Notes: a model not told the origin generated them from the letters alone. Counted from the first letter of the stretch, positions 33,801-42,763 are shown. The stretch is DNA of 64,000 nucleotides from G963665495 sp963677785 (GCA_963677785.2 CAXXDH010000003.1:1-64000); one strand, 5' to 3'. Numbers and translations are program-made.

Positions 33801-33881
33801 CTGCTCACGCCTTCCGTGGGAGATCCCAATACGGGCATCCCCGAAACCAAGGTCTTTATGGCCAACGTGAAAAAAGCCTGA
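30831..33881 (+). CDS. fdhA: Periplasmic formate dehydrogenase, catalytic alpha subunit (Cys form)
   Basis: A 1016-residue molybdo/tungstopterin enzyme that oxidises formate to CO2. Residues 1-35 are a Tat signal (RRSFLKLSAAAG). One [4Fe-4S] site is bound by Cys52, 55, 59 and 89 (CPYCAVGC..., VCAKG). The active-site residue, usually selenocysteine, is Cys193 (codon TGC at 31407) in EHQARICHSSTV, followed by AALAESFGRGAMTNHW. The pterin domains are complete to the C-terminal NLLTPSVGDPNTGIPETK. Ribosome binding site AGGAGGT. fdhB follows 10 bases later; electrons would pass to periplasmic c-type cytochromes. Confidence 0.95.
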   Translation: MHLCRRSFLKLSAAAGIASVYGGLGFNLTPAAALAKKYALKTRTAKETTSICPYCAVGCGLIVQTNTETHRTINVEGDPDHPINEGAVCAKGASLWQLAENDERPATPLYRAPNSSEWKSVSWEWALDEIAKRVKKTRDASFSEKNAKGQTVNRCNGIASVGSAAIDNEECWIYQAMLRALGLVYIEHQARICHSSTVAALAESFGRGAMTNHWIDIKNSDCILIMGSNAAENHPISMKWVLRAMDKGAKLISVDPRFTRTSSKANLYCQIRAGTDIAVLGGLIKYILDNDLIQRDYVISHTNASFIVGEKFSFKDGLFSGYHANPKDADYVGAYDKSSWAFELDAAGIPKKDPTLKHPRCVYNLLKQHYDRYNLDTVAATSGADKNKLLEFYKLYAATGAPDKAGTIMYAMGWTQHTVGVQYIRTMAMVQLLLGNIGVAGGGVNALRGESNVQGSTDHCLLWHILPGYLTVPKASLDSLETYCKTATAPHLAGAKDPKSAAWWQYYPKYISSYLKAMFPDVAPGAGYALLPRAEDGKTYTWLQLFDAMSEDAFKGFFAWGQNPACSSANANKTRKAMAKLDWMVNVNIFDNETSSFWKGPGMDPKQVGTEVFFLPCAVSIEKEGSITNSGRWMQWRYEGPVPRKGTKTDGHIIVELMDRIRTLYQKDPGAFPEPIKQLSLDMWKDEKGYNPHKTAKLVNGYFLKDVIIKGKTYKKGTLVPSFAFLQADGSTSSGNWLYCNSYTESGNNSARRDKKQTDMQGNIGLYPNWTWCWPVNRRIIYNRASCNTKGQPYAPQKPVIVWNGKKWLGDVPDGGWAPGAKYAFIMKPMGHGHIFGPGLKDGPFPEHYEPMECPVTANLFSRQLHNPTALQFSKEEKAVCDPRYPFVAMTYRVTEHWQTGLMTRYTPWLLEAQPQMFVEMSKELAKLRGIANGEKCLVESVRGELWAIAIVTERMKPLSIQGQTVYQLGMPWCYGWQMPHDGSGGDSANLLTPSVGDPNTGIPETKVFMANVKKA

Positions 33882-33891
33882 GGAGCTCGCC

Positions 33892-34608
33892 ATGTCAAAA
33901 TCCTTTTTTATCGATACGTCACGCTGTACGGCCTGCCGGGGCTGCCAGGTCGCCTGCAAAGCCTGGCACACCTTGCCTGCTGAAAAAACCAGAAACGTGG
34001 GTTCGTATCAAAACCCCCAGGACCTTTCCGCCAGCACCTACAAGCTGGTACGCTTCAATGAAACCACCATCGAGGGCATGCTGCGCTGGCTGTTCTTTCC
34101 GGAACAGTGCCGCCACTGCATCGAACCGCCCTGCAAAATGCAGGCGGACATGGAAGTCGAAGGAGCCATAATTCAGGACCCGGGCACCGGAGCCATCCTG
34201 TATACCGACAAGACAAAGGATCTGAGTTTTACCAGCGGGGACGAGTTCTGCCCCTACAATATCCCCCGCCAGGATCCCGCCAGCGGCCGCTGGACCAAAT
34301 GCGACATGTGCATCGACCGCATCAGCAACGGCCTGCTGCCCGCCTGCGTACAGGCTTGTCCCACCGGGACAATGAACTTCGGCGACCGGGACGATATGCT
34401 GGCCCTGGCCCGGGAACGACTGGCCGCGGTCAAGGCAAAAAGCCCGCAGGCAATCCTGGCCAACACCGACGACGTCAACGTCATCTACCTTTTGGAATAC
34501 GCCCCCGACTCCTACTATGAATACGCCGTGGCGGACAATGCGCCCGCCCCGTATCCCAGAAGGAAGCTTTTCACCGCTCTGGGACGCCCGTTCAAACGGC
34601 TGGCCTGA
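33892..34608 (+). CDS. fdhB: Formate dehydrogenase iron-sulfur subunit
   Basis: A 238-residue ferredoxin-like subunit with four clusters of cysteines: CTACRGCQVACKAW near the N-terminus, CRHCIEPPCKMQ, CPYNIPRQD and CDMCIDRISNGLLPAC followed by VQACPTGTMNFG. It carries electrons from FdhA to cytochrome c3-type acceptors. It lacks its own signal peptide and is presumably exported with FdhA through the Tat system. The gene ends the operon and is followed by a terminator. Confidence 0.93.
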   Translation: MSKSFFIDTSRCTACRGCQVACKAWHTLPAEKTRNVGSYQNPQDLSASTYKLVRFNETTIEGMLRWLFFPEQCRHCIEPPCKMQADMEVEGAIIQDPGTGAILYTDKTKDLSFTSGDEFCPYNIPRQDPASGRWTKCDMCIDRISNGLLPACVQACPTGTMNFGDRDDMLALARERLAAVKAKSPQAILANTDDVNVIYLLEYAPDSYYEYAVADNAPAPYPRRKLFTALGRPFKRLA

Positions 34609-34629
34609 TTCTCTCACCTTCTTATCCGT

Positions 34630-34657
34630 AAGGGGGGCGCGAACGCGTCCCCTTTCG
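34630..34657 (+). terminator. Terminator after fdhB
   Basis: AAGGGGGGCGC-GAAC-GCGTCCCCTTT forms a ~10-bp stem followed by CGGTTTTCC, a moderate T run. It lies 22 bases after the fdhB stop. Confidence 0.65.
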
Positions 34658-34851
34658 GTTTTCCAGCTGTCGATACCACCTGAAAGCGCCGCCCGCCCTG
34701 CAGCGCATTATAAAACATCCTATACAGGTCGGTTTTACCTGCAACAACAAACATGTGGCCTGGCTTATTAAGATCGGCTACTCTGCCTGCGGGCATGGCG
34801 TAGCAATTCGAGGAATTTTTTCCCCACACTTGGAGGCACGCGAGGAATACC

Positions 34852-36333
34852 ATGCGTATTTTAGGCTTGCGGAGTCGTTTTTTTCTTCTTTTGGGCATTC
34901 TGGTCTCTGTGAACCTGGCCGGCGCCCTGACCACGCTCTGGTACGTACAGCGTACGCAGGCGCTTTTTTTCCGGACCATAGAGCAAGGCGCCGAAGCACT
35001 GGCCACCGCACAGGAAATGCAGAACGCCCTGCTCTCGCAGCGCGGGTATGTCAGCTATTATTATCTGGACCACAACACCAGCTGGCTCGACCGCCTGGAG
35101 GAATCCAAAAAAGACTTTGAATTCTGGTGGCGGAAATCCTTCGACCTGGTACGCAAGGAAGAAGACAGCAATCTGTTGTTCTCCATAGAGAGCGAATACG
35201 TACGCTATACCGTGCAGCGCGACCGGGTCATCGAACTCTACAAGGAAGACAAGCGCCAACAGGGCGCGAGCCTGCACACCGACGTACGCAAAAAATTTCA
35301 ACTGGTCAGCGAACTGTGCGCCCGGTTCACCAAAAACAAGAAGAAACGCATCAGCGAACTGCTCGCCGAATTCAACCGGCAATTCGCCCGATTCACCTGG
35401 CTGGCCTGGTCCGCCATACCCGCAGGGGCTCTCCTGGGGTTGATGCTCGCCGTGCTGGTCATCCGCAAGGTGCTCAGCCCGCTGCACAAGATCACGGAAA
35501 CCCTCTCCTCCCACGTGGACCAGACCGTACGGGACACTGTCGGCCCCGACGAGGTCGAATACCTGGGAGACAAGGTCCAGCTGCTGCTCCAGGACGTGGA
35601 CCAGGCCAGGCACAGCCTGGCCAAAAGCCGCGAAGACCTGCTCCAGGCCGAAAAACTCGCCACCACGGGCAAGCTCGCCGCGGGCGTGGCGCACAGCGTA
35701 CGCAATCCGCTGACTTCGGTGAAAATGCGGCTCTTCACCCTTGGCCGCAGCCTGCCCAACACCCCCGAAGTGCAGGAAGACCTGGAGGTCATCAACGAGG
35801 AGATCGATTTCATCGATACGATCCTCAGAAACTTTCTGGAATTCTCCCGGCCGCCCAAGCTCAAACCGCAGCCCCTGTGTCCGTCGGACATCGTGGACCA
35901 GAGCCTGCAGCTGCTCAAGCATAAGCTGGAATCCACGCGCACCTCGGTCACGGTCACGCGTGAGGCTCCCCTGCCCCTGGTGCTCGGCGATCCGGACCAG
36001 CTCAAGGAAGTGCTGGTCAACCTGCTGGTCAATGCCATGGAAGCCATGGGAGACCATGGTTCCATCACCATCGCGGAAAAAGAAGGCGTGATCGAACCCT
36101 ACGGCAGGGTGATCATCCTGCGCGTCAGCGACAGCGGGCCGGGCATGTCTCCCAGCCTGCTTTCCCAGGTATTCGAGCCGTTTGTCAGCAACAAGGAAGA
36201 AGGCACGGGCCTGGGCCTGGCCATTTCCAAACGCGTAGTGGAAGAACACGGCGGCTGGCTGCACGCCACTTCGGACCCCGGCAAAGGCGCCACTTTCGTC
36301 ATCGGCCTGCCGCAAATGGAGAAATGTTCGTGA
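34852..36333 (+). CDS. Membrane sensor histidine kinase (partner of the NtrC-type regulator)
   Basis: A 493-residue protein. One membrane helix at 10-30, a periplasmic helical sensor region of about 150 residues, a second helix at 185-205, then a HAMP-like linker. HisKA has the phospho-His at 281 (GVAHSVRNPLTSVK), and the ATPase domain has VLVNLLVNAMEAM (N box), SDSGPGM (G1) and GTGLGLAIS (G2). NtrB-like order with HSVRNP instead of HEIRNP. It overlaps the sigma-54 activator gene by 10 bases, which makes the two a cognate pair. The ligand is unknown. Confidence 0.9.
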   Translation: MRILGLRSRFFLLLGILVSVNLAGALTTLWYVQRTQALFFRTIEQGAEALATAQEMQNALLSQRGYVSYYYLDHNTSWLDRLEESKKDFEFWWRKSFDLVRKEEDSNLLFSIESEYVRYTVQRDRVIELYKEDKRQQGASLHTDVRKKFQLVSELCARFTKNKKKRISELLAEFNRQFARFTWLAWSAIPAGALLGLMLAVLVIRKVLSPLHKITETLSSHVDQTVRDTVGPDEVEYLGDKVQLLLQDVDQARHSLAKSREDLLQAEKLATTGKLAAGVAHSVRNPLTSVKMRLFTLGRSLPNTPEVQEDLEVINEEIDFIDTILRNFLEFSRPPKLKPQPLCPSDIVDQSLQLLKHKLESTRTSVTVTREAPLPLVLGDPDQLKEVLVNLLVNAMEAMGDHGSITIAEKEGVIEPYGRVIILRVSDSGPGMSPSLLSQVFEPFVSNKEEGTGLGLAISKRVVEEHGGWLHATSDPGKGATFVIGLPQMEKCS

Positions 36334-37775
36334 GTACCATTCTGATAGTAGACGACGATGCGCAGTTGCGCCGCAGCTTCAGCAAGCTGCTGAGCGAAAA
36401 CGGGTATACGGTCGAACTCGTCGGCACCGGCGAACAATGCCTCGAGCGTATCAAACAGGGCAATGTGGACCTGGTCATCCAGGACATCCGCCTGCCGGGC
36501 ATCGACGGCCTGGAAACCCTGCGCCGGGTGCGCGAACTCGATCCCGAAATCCAGGTCATCGTCATGACCGCCTACGGCACCATGGATACAGCCGTGGAGG
36601 CCACACGCCTGGGCGCCTACGATTATACCTTGAAGCCCTTCGACATTCCGACCATGTTCGGCCTGATTGAAAAGGCCCTGGAAACCGCCCGCCACAGAAA
36701 AACACAGACCGCCCTGGAAGGAGAGGACGTCCAGACCTCCATAGACGCGGTGCTCGGACAGTCCCCCGCCATGCAGGAAGTCTTCAAGGCCATCGGCCGC
36801 GCCGCCCCCACGGACGCCACCGTGCTGATCCGGGGCGAATCCGGCACCGGCAAGGAGCTGGTGGCCAGAGCCATCTATAAATACAGCTCCCGTATGGACA
36901 AGCCCTTCTGCGTCATCAATTGCGTGGCCATCCCGGAAACCCTGCTGGAAAGCGAACTGTTCGGTTATGAAAAGGGGGCTTTTACCGGCGCCTCCTCCCG
37001 CCGGGTGGGCAAAATCGAACAAGCCAACCACGGTACGATCTTTCTGGATGAAATCGGAGACATGCCCTTGTCTATCCAGGCCAAGATTCTGCGCCTGCTG
37101 CAGGAGCGCACCATCGAACGCCTTGGCGGCGGCATGTCCATCCCCGTGAACGTGCGTATCATCGCGGCCACCAACCGCGACCTGGAGCAGGCCGTGCAGG
37201 ACGGCGCCTTTCGGGAGGACCTCTACTTCCGGCTCAAGGTTGTGACCCTTTCCCTGCCCGCCCTGCGCGACCGCATGGCGGACATTCCACTGCTCGCCCG
37301 CCATTTCCTGCGCCTGCACGCCCAGGAGATGGACCTGCCCAATCCGGGCATCACCGCCGAAGGCGAAGCCGCCCTTATGCGCTATTCCTGGCCGGGCAAC
37401 GTACGCGAACTGTCCAATTGCCTGCAAAAGGCCGTGATCTTCAGCAAAGGCGGCTTGCTGGAAGAAAGAGAAATCGAATCGGCCCTGCGCCATCCGTCGC
37501 CGCGTACAAAAGGCGGCTTCAATTCTCCCGGAGAAGCCATGGCCGAATGGGCGCGCCAGTCCCTGCTCTCCAACCAGGGCAAGAAGCCCTATGAGGAAGC
37601 CATGGACGAAGTCTCGGCCCTGTTGCTCAAAACCGCCCTGGAAATGACCGAAGGCAACAAAAGCCGCGCCGCCACCCTGCTCGGACTGACCCGTCCGACC
37701 CTGTTTTCCAAGCTGGAAAAACATCGCTTGTCCATCGCCGCAAAAGTCACCGGCACCAACGGAAAGCGTTCCTGA
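36324..37775 (+). CDS. NtrC-family sigma-54-dependent response regulator
   Basis: A 483-residue activator. Receiver with Asp54 (IQDIRLPG) and Lys104 (YTLKPFD); AAA+ domain with Walker A GESGTGKE (171-178), the sigma-54 contact loop GAFTGA (218-223) and Walker B IFLDEIGD; C-terminal Fis-type helix-turn-helix (NKSRAATLLGLTRPTLFSKLEK in part). All key residues are intact. It would act at -24/-12 promoters such as those at 38086 and 45631, which head the next operons. An alternative GTG start is two codons downstream. Confidence 0.94.
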   Translation: MFVSTILIVDDDAQLRRSFSKLLSENGYTVELVGTGEQCLERIKQGNVDLVIQDIRLPGIDGLETLRRVRELDPEIQVIVMTAYGTMDTAVEATRLGAYDYTLKPFDIPTMFGLIEKALETARHRKTQTALEGEDVQTSIDAVLGQSPAMQEVFKAIGRAAPTDATVLIRGESGTGKELVARAIYKYSSRMDKPFCVINCVAIPETLLESELFGYEKGAFTGASSRRVGKIEQANHGTIFLDEIGDMPLSIQAKILRLLQERTIERLGGGMSIPVNVRIIAATNRDLEQAVQDGAFREDLYFRLKVVTLSLPALRDRMADIPLLARHFLRLHAQEMDLPNPGITAEGEAALMRYSWPGNVRELSNCLQKAVIFSKGGLLEEREIESALRHPSPRTKGGFNSPGEAMAEWARQSLLSNQGKKPYEEAMDEVSALLLKTALEMTEGNKSRAATLLGLTRPTLFSKLEKHRLSIAAKVTGTNGKRS

Positions 37776-38085
37776 CAAGGGATGGAAAGCGTTCGTCCGG
37801 ACGGTTTTAGGTCGGAACTGCCATGACGCATTTCTTTATCCTACCAGAATTATTCATTATACTGCGCCCATTGTATAATTCTTCACGTCGTTCAGGCGCA
37901 CACAGGCTGTTTTTTGCAGCCTGCTAATTCCTCTTTCCCCATGGGAAAACTTCTACACCCGCGCTTTACAGACTGTAAAAGAAGCTGACGTCCGGCCCGG
38001 CCTTCCGCCAACCGCTTTTTTTCCATTCGCATCACATTCTTCTGTATTACCAGCAGGTTAAAAGCAGCTCTTTTTCTTGATCCAC
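37776..38085. other. Intergenic region upstream of the second kinase operon
   Basis: About 310 bases without a gene. The distance from the NtrC-type gene to the sigma-54 promoter leaves ample room for upstream activator sites; the short palindrome CGTCCGGACG (37795-37804) is the only symmetric element I noticed. No terminator with a T run was seen. Confidence 0.4.
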
Positions 38086-38101
38086 TGGCATACCCCTTGC
38101 T
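38086..38101 (+). promoter_or_regulatory. Sigma-54 type promoter of the second kinase operon
   Basis: TGGCATACCCCTTGCT has GG and GC ten bases apart and matches TGGCAC-N5-TTGCW at all but one position. The predicted start near 38112 leaves a 60-base leader before the GTG at 38172. Confidence 0.75.
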
Positions 38102-38171
38102 TTTGTGAACTTTGTAACAACATCGAAAAAGCCGACAGCGGTTGCAGGGCATACCAACGGGGAGAATGACA

Positions 38172-39926
38172 GTGGCCACCCAGACATTTACGAATACACT
38201 CACCAAAAAAATTAGCTCGTTGATCATTCTGGTCTCTCTGGCTCCCTTGATTGTGGTCGGCGGCATTTTCGCCCATCTTTTTCATACGGCCTACCGCGAA
38301 AAGACCGAGGCCCATCTGGAAGAGCTGGTCAGCAAGCACCGCGACATCGTCAACGTCCATCTCAAAGAACGTCTGGCAACCATTCAAACCATCATTGAGC
38401 TCTCCTCGCCGCAGGATCTGCGGGATTCGGATTACCTCAAGGACGTGCTCTACACGCTGCACTCGCAATACGGCCGGGTTTTTGTGGACCTGGGTTTTGT
38501 CAACGACTCCGGCGCGCTGCTGGCCTATGCCGGGCCGTTCCAACTGGGCGACGCGCAATACGCGCAGTCCGTCTGGTTCAAAAACGCCCTGGGCAAAGAC
38601 CATTACATCAGCGACGTGTTCATGGGCCTGCGCAACCAGCCCCATTTCATCGTGGCGGCCAGCCGCGTCTGGAACGGCCACCGCTTCATTCTCCGGGCCA
38701 CCATCGACTTTGAAGCCTTCACCCGCCTGGTGGAGAATATCCGTATCGGCGAAACAGGCCACGCCTTCATCATCAATCGCCGGGGCGACTTCCAGACCCA
38801 GCCTCAAGGCGACATAAGCCACTGCAAGGAACACTTGCTGGCTCTGGTCAAAGAGACGCTCCCCGATGTTCCGGTCATGGGAGCGCAGCTCAAATTCACC
38901 GAAGCCCGGGCCTGTCCTTCGGGAGCCGAAGCCGTATTCGTGCTGGCCACGCTCAAACAGGGCGAATGGGTGCTGATTTTTGAACAGAACGCGGGAGAGG
39001 CCTTCCGGGATATCGCCACTGCCAGATTGATCGTGGTCTCGATCATGGCCCTGGGCGCGCTGGGCATCATCGGCATGGCCCTGCTGCTCTCGCGGCGGGT
39101 CGTCAATTACATCGCCAAGCTCGACGACGACAAAGAAAAAATGAACGAACAGGTGGTCCACGCGTCCAAAATGGCCTCGCTGGGTGAAATGGCCGCGGGC
39201 ATCGCCCACGAGATCAACAATCCCGTGGCGGTCATGATTGAAGAAGCCGGCTGGGTCCGGGACCTTATGGACGACGCCGCAAGCAACGGCGGCTTTGACG
39301 AAGAGGAAGTCCGCCGGGCCCTGGCGCAAATCAAGACCCAGGGCAACCGCTGCAAGGACATCACCCAGAAACTTCTCTCCTTTGCCCGCAAGACCGAACC
39401 CGAACACAAAGCTCTGGACGTGAACAAGCAGATTCAGGAAACCGTCGAACTCATCGCTTCCAAAGCGCGCTTTGCCAACGTTCAAATCGAAACAAAACTC
39501 TCCCCCTGGCCTCCCTGCATTCAGGCCTCATCCACAGAACTGCAGCAGGTCCTGCTCAATCTCATAAACAACAGCCTTGACGCCATGGAACAGGAAGGCG
39601 GGCGGATCACGGTAAGCACGAACATCGCCGACAAAATGATCGAAATAATAGTCCAGGACAACGGCCCCGGTATTCCTGAAGCAGTATTGCCTAAAATTTT
39701 TGATCCCTTTTTCACCACCAAGCCGGTGGGCAGGGGCACAGGCCTGGGCCTGGCCGTATGCTACGGGCTTATCAAAAATATGAGCGGAGAAATCTCCGTC
39801 TCCAGCGCCGTGGGACAGGGCAGCATTTTCCGTGTGCGTTTGCCCCAGGCGGCAGAGCCCGCTTTTCGCACCCTGGCTATCAAGCAAACAGGGCAATCCG
39901 GACAGTCCCAAGGAGCACAGCCATGA
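38172..39926 (+). CDS. Cache-domain sensor histidine kinase
   Basis: About 584 residues from GTG 38172, seven bases after GGGAG (an ATG at 38166 is too close to the ribosome binding site). Membrane helices at about 15-35 and 285-307 flank a periplasmic double-Cache sensor (FVNDSGALLAYAGPF, HFIVAASRVW, INRRGDFQTQ). HisKA has phospho-His near 346 (GIAHEINNPVAVM), and the ATPase domain has LLNLINNSLDAM, DNGPGIPE and GTGLGLAV. No PAS or HAMP domain is obvious. It overlaps the following receiver gene by 4 bases. Confidence 0.9.
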   Translation: MATQTFTNTLTKKISSLIILVSLAPLIVVGGIFAHLFHTAYREKTEAHLEELVSKHRDIVNVHLKERLATIQTIIELSSPQDLRDSDYLKDVLYTLHSQYGRVFVDLGFVNDSGALLAYAGPFQLGDAQYAQSVWFKNALGKDHYISDVFMGLRNQPHFIVAASRVWNGHRFILRATIDFEAFTRLVENIRIGETGHAFIINRRGDFQTQPQGDISHCKEHLLALVKETLPDVPVMGAQLKFTEARACPSGAEAVFVLATLKQGEWVLIFEQNAGEAFRDIATARLIVVSIMALGALGIIGMALLLSRRVVNYIAKLDDDKEKMNEQVVHASKMASLGEMAAGIAHEINNPVAVMIEEAGWVRDLMDDAASNGGFDEEEVRRALAQIKTQGNRCKDITQKLLSFARKTEPEHKALDVNKQIQETVELIASKARFANVQIETKLSPWPPCIQASSTELQQVLLNLINNSLDAMEQEGGRITVSTNIADKMIEIIVQDNGPGIPEAVLPKIFDPFFTTKPVGRGTGLGLAVCYGLIKNMSGEISVSSAVGQGSIFRVRLPQAAEPAFRTLAIKQTGQSGQSQGAQP

Positions 39927-40336
39927 CCGTGCAACCGGCCCACGCCCAAATACAAAATCCAATCCATCTGCTGCTGGTGGACGACGAGGAAAGTTTTGTC
40001 AGCGTCCTGTCCAAACGTCTGAACCGGCGCGGAGTGGAAGTGACCAGGGCCTTGTCCGGCGCGGAAGCGTTGCGCCAGGTCCGCAAGCGGGAATTCGACG
40101 TGATGATTCTGGACCTGAAAATGGAGGAAATGAACGGCCTGGAAGTCTTGAAGACCGTCCGCATCGTGGCTCCTGAAATGGCCGTGATCATGCTCACCGG
40201 CCATGGTTCGGAGCAGGCCGCCCGAGAAGGCGTCACCCTGGGGGCCACGGATTACCTCCTGAAACCATGCGACCTTGACGACTTGCTCGCGAAAATCGTC
40301 AAAGCCGTTTCCAACCGAGGGCAGGGCAATGAATAA
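39923..40336 (+). CDS. Single-domain response regulator 1
   Basis: A 137-residue protein that is only a receiver: acidic pair in LLLVDDEESF, phospho-Asp in VMILDLKMEEMNG, Thr in IMLTGHG and Lys in YLLKPCD. A 15-residue N-terminal extension precedes it. There is no output domain, so it must act through protein contacts or phosphorelay. Start ATG 39923 follows AAGGAG and overlaps the kinase stop. Confidence 0.93.
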   Translation: MTVQPAHAQIQNPIHLLLVDDEESFVSVLSKRLNRRGVEVTRALSGAEALRQVRKREFDVMILDLKMEEMNGLEVLKTVRIVAPEMAVIMLTGHGSEQAAREGVTLGATDYLLKPCDLDDLLAKIVKAVSNRGQGNE

Positions 40337-40718
40337 CGAGACCTCCTTGGATGTGCTGCTTATCGACGATGAAATTTCTTTTACGGAAATAATCAGAAAA
40401 CGCCTGGCCAAGCGCGGACTCAACGTCCGCGTGGCCAACAACGGCCAACAGGGCGTCCGGGAATTCTCCGCCAACCCCGCGGAAGTCGTGATTCTGGACA
40501 TGCGGATGCCCGAAATGGACGGCGTGGACACGCTGCGGGCCATCCTGGCTCTGGAGCCCGAAGCGCAGGTAATTTTTCTTACAGGACACGTCAATGCCGA
40601 CACAGCCCTGGAAGGGCTGGACCTTGGGGCTTTCGACTACTGCCTCAAGCCCATCGATATCGACACCCTGTACGACAAAATAATCGACGCGGCCGAGCGC
40701 AAGCGGTTGGGTCGCTAG
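40329..40718 (+). CDS. Single-domain response regulator 2
   Basis: A 129-residue stand-alone receiver: VLLIDDEISF, VVILDMRMPEMDG, FLTGHV and YCLKPID are all intact. Start ATG 40329 lies 8 bases inside the previous gene and follows AGGGCA. The tandem receivers after one kinase suggest branched or buffered signalling. Confidence 0.93.
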   Translation: MNNETSLDVLLIDDEISFTEIIRKRLAKRGLNVRVANNGQQGVREFSANPAEVVILDMRMPEMDGVDTLRAILALEPEAQVIFLTGHVNADTALEGLDLGAFDYCLKPIDIDTLYDKIIDAAERKRLGR

Positions 40719-40772
40719 GACTGATGCAGGCAGGAAACCTTTTTCACCCTATTTAACAGAAGGAAGAAACCC

Positions 40773-42053
40773 ATGAAATCCATGTTCCAACACATGTACG
40801 TTTTTCTGAGAGAAGGCGCCAGAGGCCAGGCACGCTGGGAGTACGAAATGTCCATGAACATTCTGCACAGCAGAAAACGCATGATCATTCTATTGGCGCT
40901 CTGCCTCCCCTTGTTGCTCTTCTCCGGCTACGTCCTGGCCGGTGGATCCGATATGCCCCAGTTCCTGGGCGGCAAGCACGCCTACAGTCCGGCGTTCTAC
41001 ACTCCGTCCATTTTCGGCGTATCCATCCTCATCGGCATGTGCGCCGGGCTGATCACCGGCTGCATCGGCGCCGGCGGCGGTTTTATCATTGCTCCGGCCC
41101 TGATGAGCGCCGGCATCAAAGGTATCCTTGCCGTTGGTACGGACCTGTTCCATATTTTCGCCAAAGCCATCATGGGCACCGTGGTGCACCGCAAACTCGG
41201 CAACGTATCCGTGGGCCTGGCCCTGGCCTTTCTGGTCGGCTCCATCGGCGGCGTACTCGGCGGCGGCATCATCAACCGCGCCATCTATGAATTCGACCCC
41301 GTGCTCTCGGATTCGTTCATCAGCTTTGTCTACGTCATTCTGCTCGGATTTCTGGGCCTGTACGCCATGACCGACTTCATCAAATCGGCTAAACGCGGCG
41401 ACACCGGCGACGCCCATGGCGGCGGTGAAGGCGGCGCGACTCCCAAAAAGAGCCTGCCCGGCATGCTGCAGTCCTCCAAGATTCCACCCCTGATCACCTT
41501 TGACGAAGACCTTACTCCCGGCGGCAAAAAAATTCCCGCTCTCTACGTTGCCATCTGCGGCGCCTTCGTGGGCTTTGTGGCCGCCATCATGGGCGTGGGC
41601 GGCGGCTTCCTGACCTTCCCCATGTTCGTGTACGTCCTGGGCGTTTCCTCCTTCACCACCGTGGGCACCGACATCCTGCAGATCATCTTTACCGCGGGTT
41701 TCGCCTCCATCACCCAGTACGCCATCTACGGCTTCATCTTCTACACCCTGGCCATGGGCATGCTCATGGGCTCCCTGGTGGGCATTCAGATCGGCGCCCT
41801 GGCCACCAAGATGGTCAAAGGCATCTATATTCGTGGTTTTTACGCAACGGCCATTCTGGCGGGCTTCTTCAACCGCCTGTTCGCCCTGCCCAGCAAGCTG
41901 GTGGACATGAAGTACATCGACATGTCCAAGGAAACCGCCGGCTACATCACGCAGGTGGGCAATGTCATCTTCTTCGTGGTGGTAAGTTTCTTCGCCATCT
42001 GGGTCATATCCGTCTTTGTCAAAAACCTCGGCAAGCTGCGCCAGGAGGCTTAA
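40773..42053 (+). CDS. TauE/SafE-family membrane transporter (sulfite exporter-like)
   Basis: A 426-residue protein with an N-terminal hydrophobic segment (MIILLALCLPLLLFSGYVLA in part) and about eight further membrane helices in two related halves, each opening with a Gly-rich repeat: GCIGAGGGFIIAPALM and IMGVGGGFLTFPMFV. This is the TauE/SafE pattern, a family that moves sulfite, sulfoacetate and similar anions. The long hydrophilic loop between halves (about 200-255) carries the Gly/Lys-rich GDAHGGGEGGATPKK. It starts a three-gene group; the real substrate is not visible. Confidence 0.85.
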   Translation: MKSMFQHMYVFLREGARGQARWEYEMSMNILHSRKRMIILLALCLPLLLFSGYVLAGGSDMPQFLGGKHAYSPAFYTPSIFGVSILIGMCAGLITGCIGAGGGFIIAPALMSAGIKGILAVGTDLFHIFAKAIMGTVVHRKLGNVSVGLALAFLVGSIGGVLGGGIINRAIYEFDPVLSDSFISFVYVILLGFLGLYAMTDFIKSAKRGDTGDAHGGGEGGATPKKSLPGMLQSSKIPPLITFDEDLTPGGKKIPALYVAICGAFVGFVAAIMGVGGGFLTFPMFVYVLGVSSFTTVGTDILQIIFTAGFASITQYAIYGFIFYTLAMGMLMGSLVGIQIGALATKMVKGIYIRGFYATAILAGFFNRLFALPSKLVDMKYIDMSKETAGYITQVGNVIFFVVVSFFAIWVISVFVKNLGKLRQEA

Positions 42054-42054
42054 C

Positions 42055-42759
42055 ATGCTTATCGTCAACAAAAAACAATTCGGAATCAGTTTTTTCATGA
42101 TCATTGTCTTTGCCGTGGTCCTGTTCCTGATGTTCTCGCCCCTTTTCAACGGCCAGAACGCCTTCCAGGCATCGGACGGCTTGTTCAACTCCATATCCAA
42201 GGCTTCGACCAACCATATGGCCGAGCTGCACGCCATTCTGGACAAGCTGGAGCACAATGACGCGAGCCAGAGCCTGATCATGCCGCAGACCGTGGGCGAC
42301 AACCTCGTGGTCATGCTCAACAAAGCGGGCGCCAAGGCCAGCTATACGGAAAACGAGCTGAAAGTCTCGGGCGACCTGAAGGTCATTTTCAAACGCATCC
42401 TGGCCGACTCCGAAGCCATGTTCAACAACAACGGCGAAGCCCTGAAGTCCGCCTACGGCATTGACCCCAAAACCGCCATGTACGACTGGTGGGTCTATAC
42501 CAACGCCTCCAGCAAGGCCTACAAGCTGGTAAAGAAATTCGCAGCCTCCAAGGTGCTCGAAGAAATCAAGACAAAGGGTGTCGAAGTCGGCTACAACTAC
42601 TTCGGCGTGGCTCCCACTCCGGCAAGCGAACGCGTCGGCATCACCACCTTCGCCCTGGTTTTCTACGTGGTCTATACGCTCTGGTGGGGCTATGCCATCT
42701 TCTTTCTCTGCGAAGGCCTCGGCCTGATGATGGTAAAATCTTCCAAAAAGGAAGCTTAA
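42055..42759 (+). CDS. Two-TM membrane protein of unknown function
   Basis: A 234-residue protein with one membrane helix near each end (FFMIIVFAVVLFLMFSPLF and TFALVFYVVYTLWWGYAIFF, cited as short stretches) and about 150 periplasmic, mostly helical residues between them. The loop has no cysteine pair or known motif; MYDWWVYTNASSKAYKLV is its most distinctive stretch. The start at 42055 follows AGGAGG, 1 base after the transporter stop. I do not recognise a family; the tight coupling suggests a partner subunit of the transporter. Confidence 0.6.
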   Translation: MLIVNKKQFGISFFMIIVFAVVLFLMFSPLFNGQNAFQASDGLFNSISKASTNHMAELHAILDKLEHNDASQSLIMPQTVGDNLVVMLNKAGAKASYTENELKVSGDLKVIFKRILADSEAMFNNNGEALKSAYGIDPKTAMYDWWVYTNASSKAYKLVKKFAASKVLEEIKTKGVEVGYNYFGVAPTPASERVGITTFALVFYVVYTLWWGYAIFFLCEGLGLMMVKSSKKEA

Positions 42760-42763
42760 TCGT

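Noticed and set aside
34609..34851. Sigma-54 promoter before the first kinase gene
   Set aside because: TGGC-containing stretches are present, but none has GC ten bases after GG.
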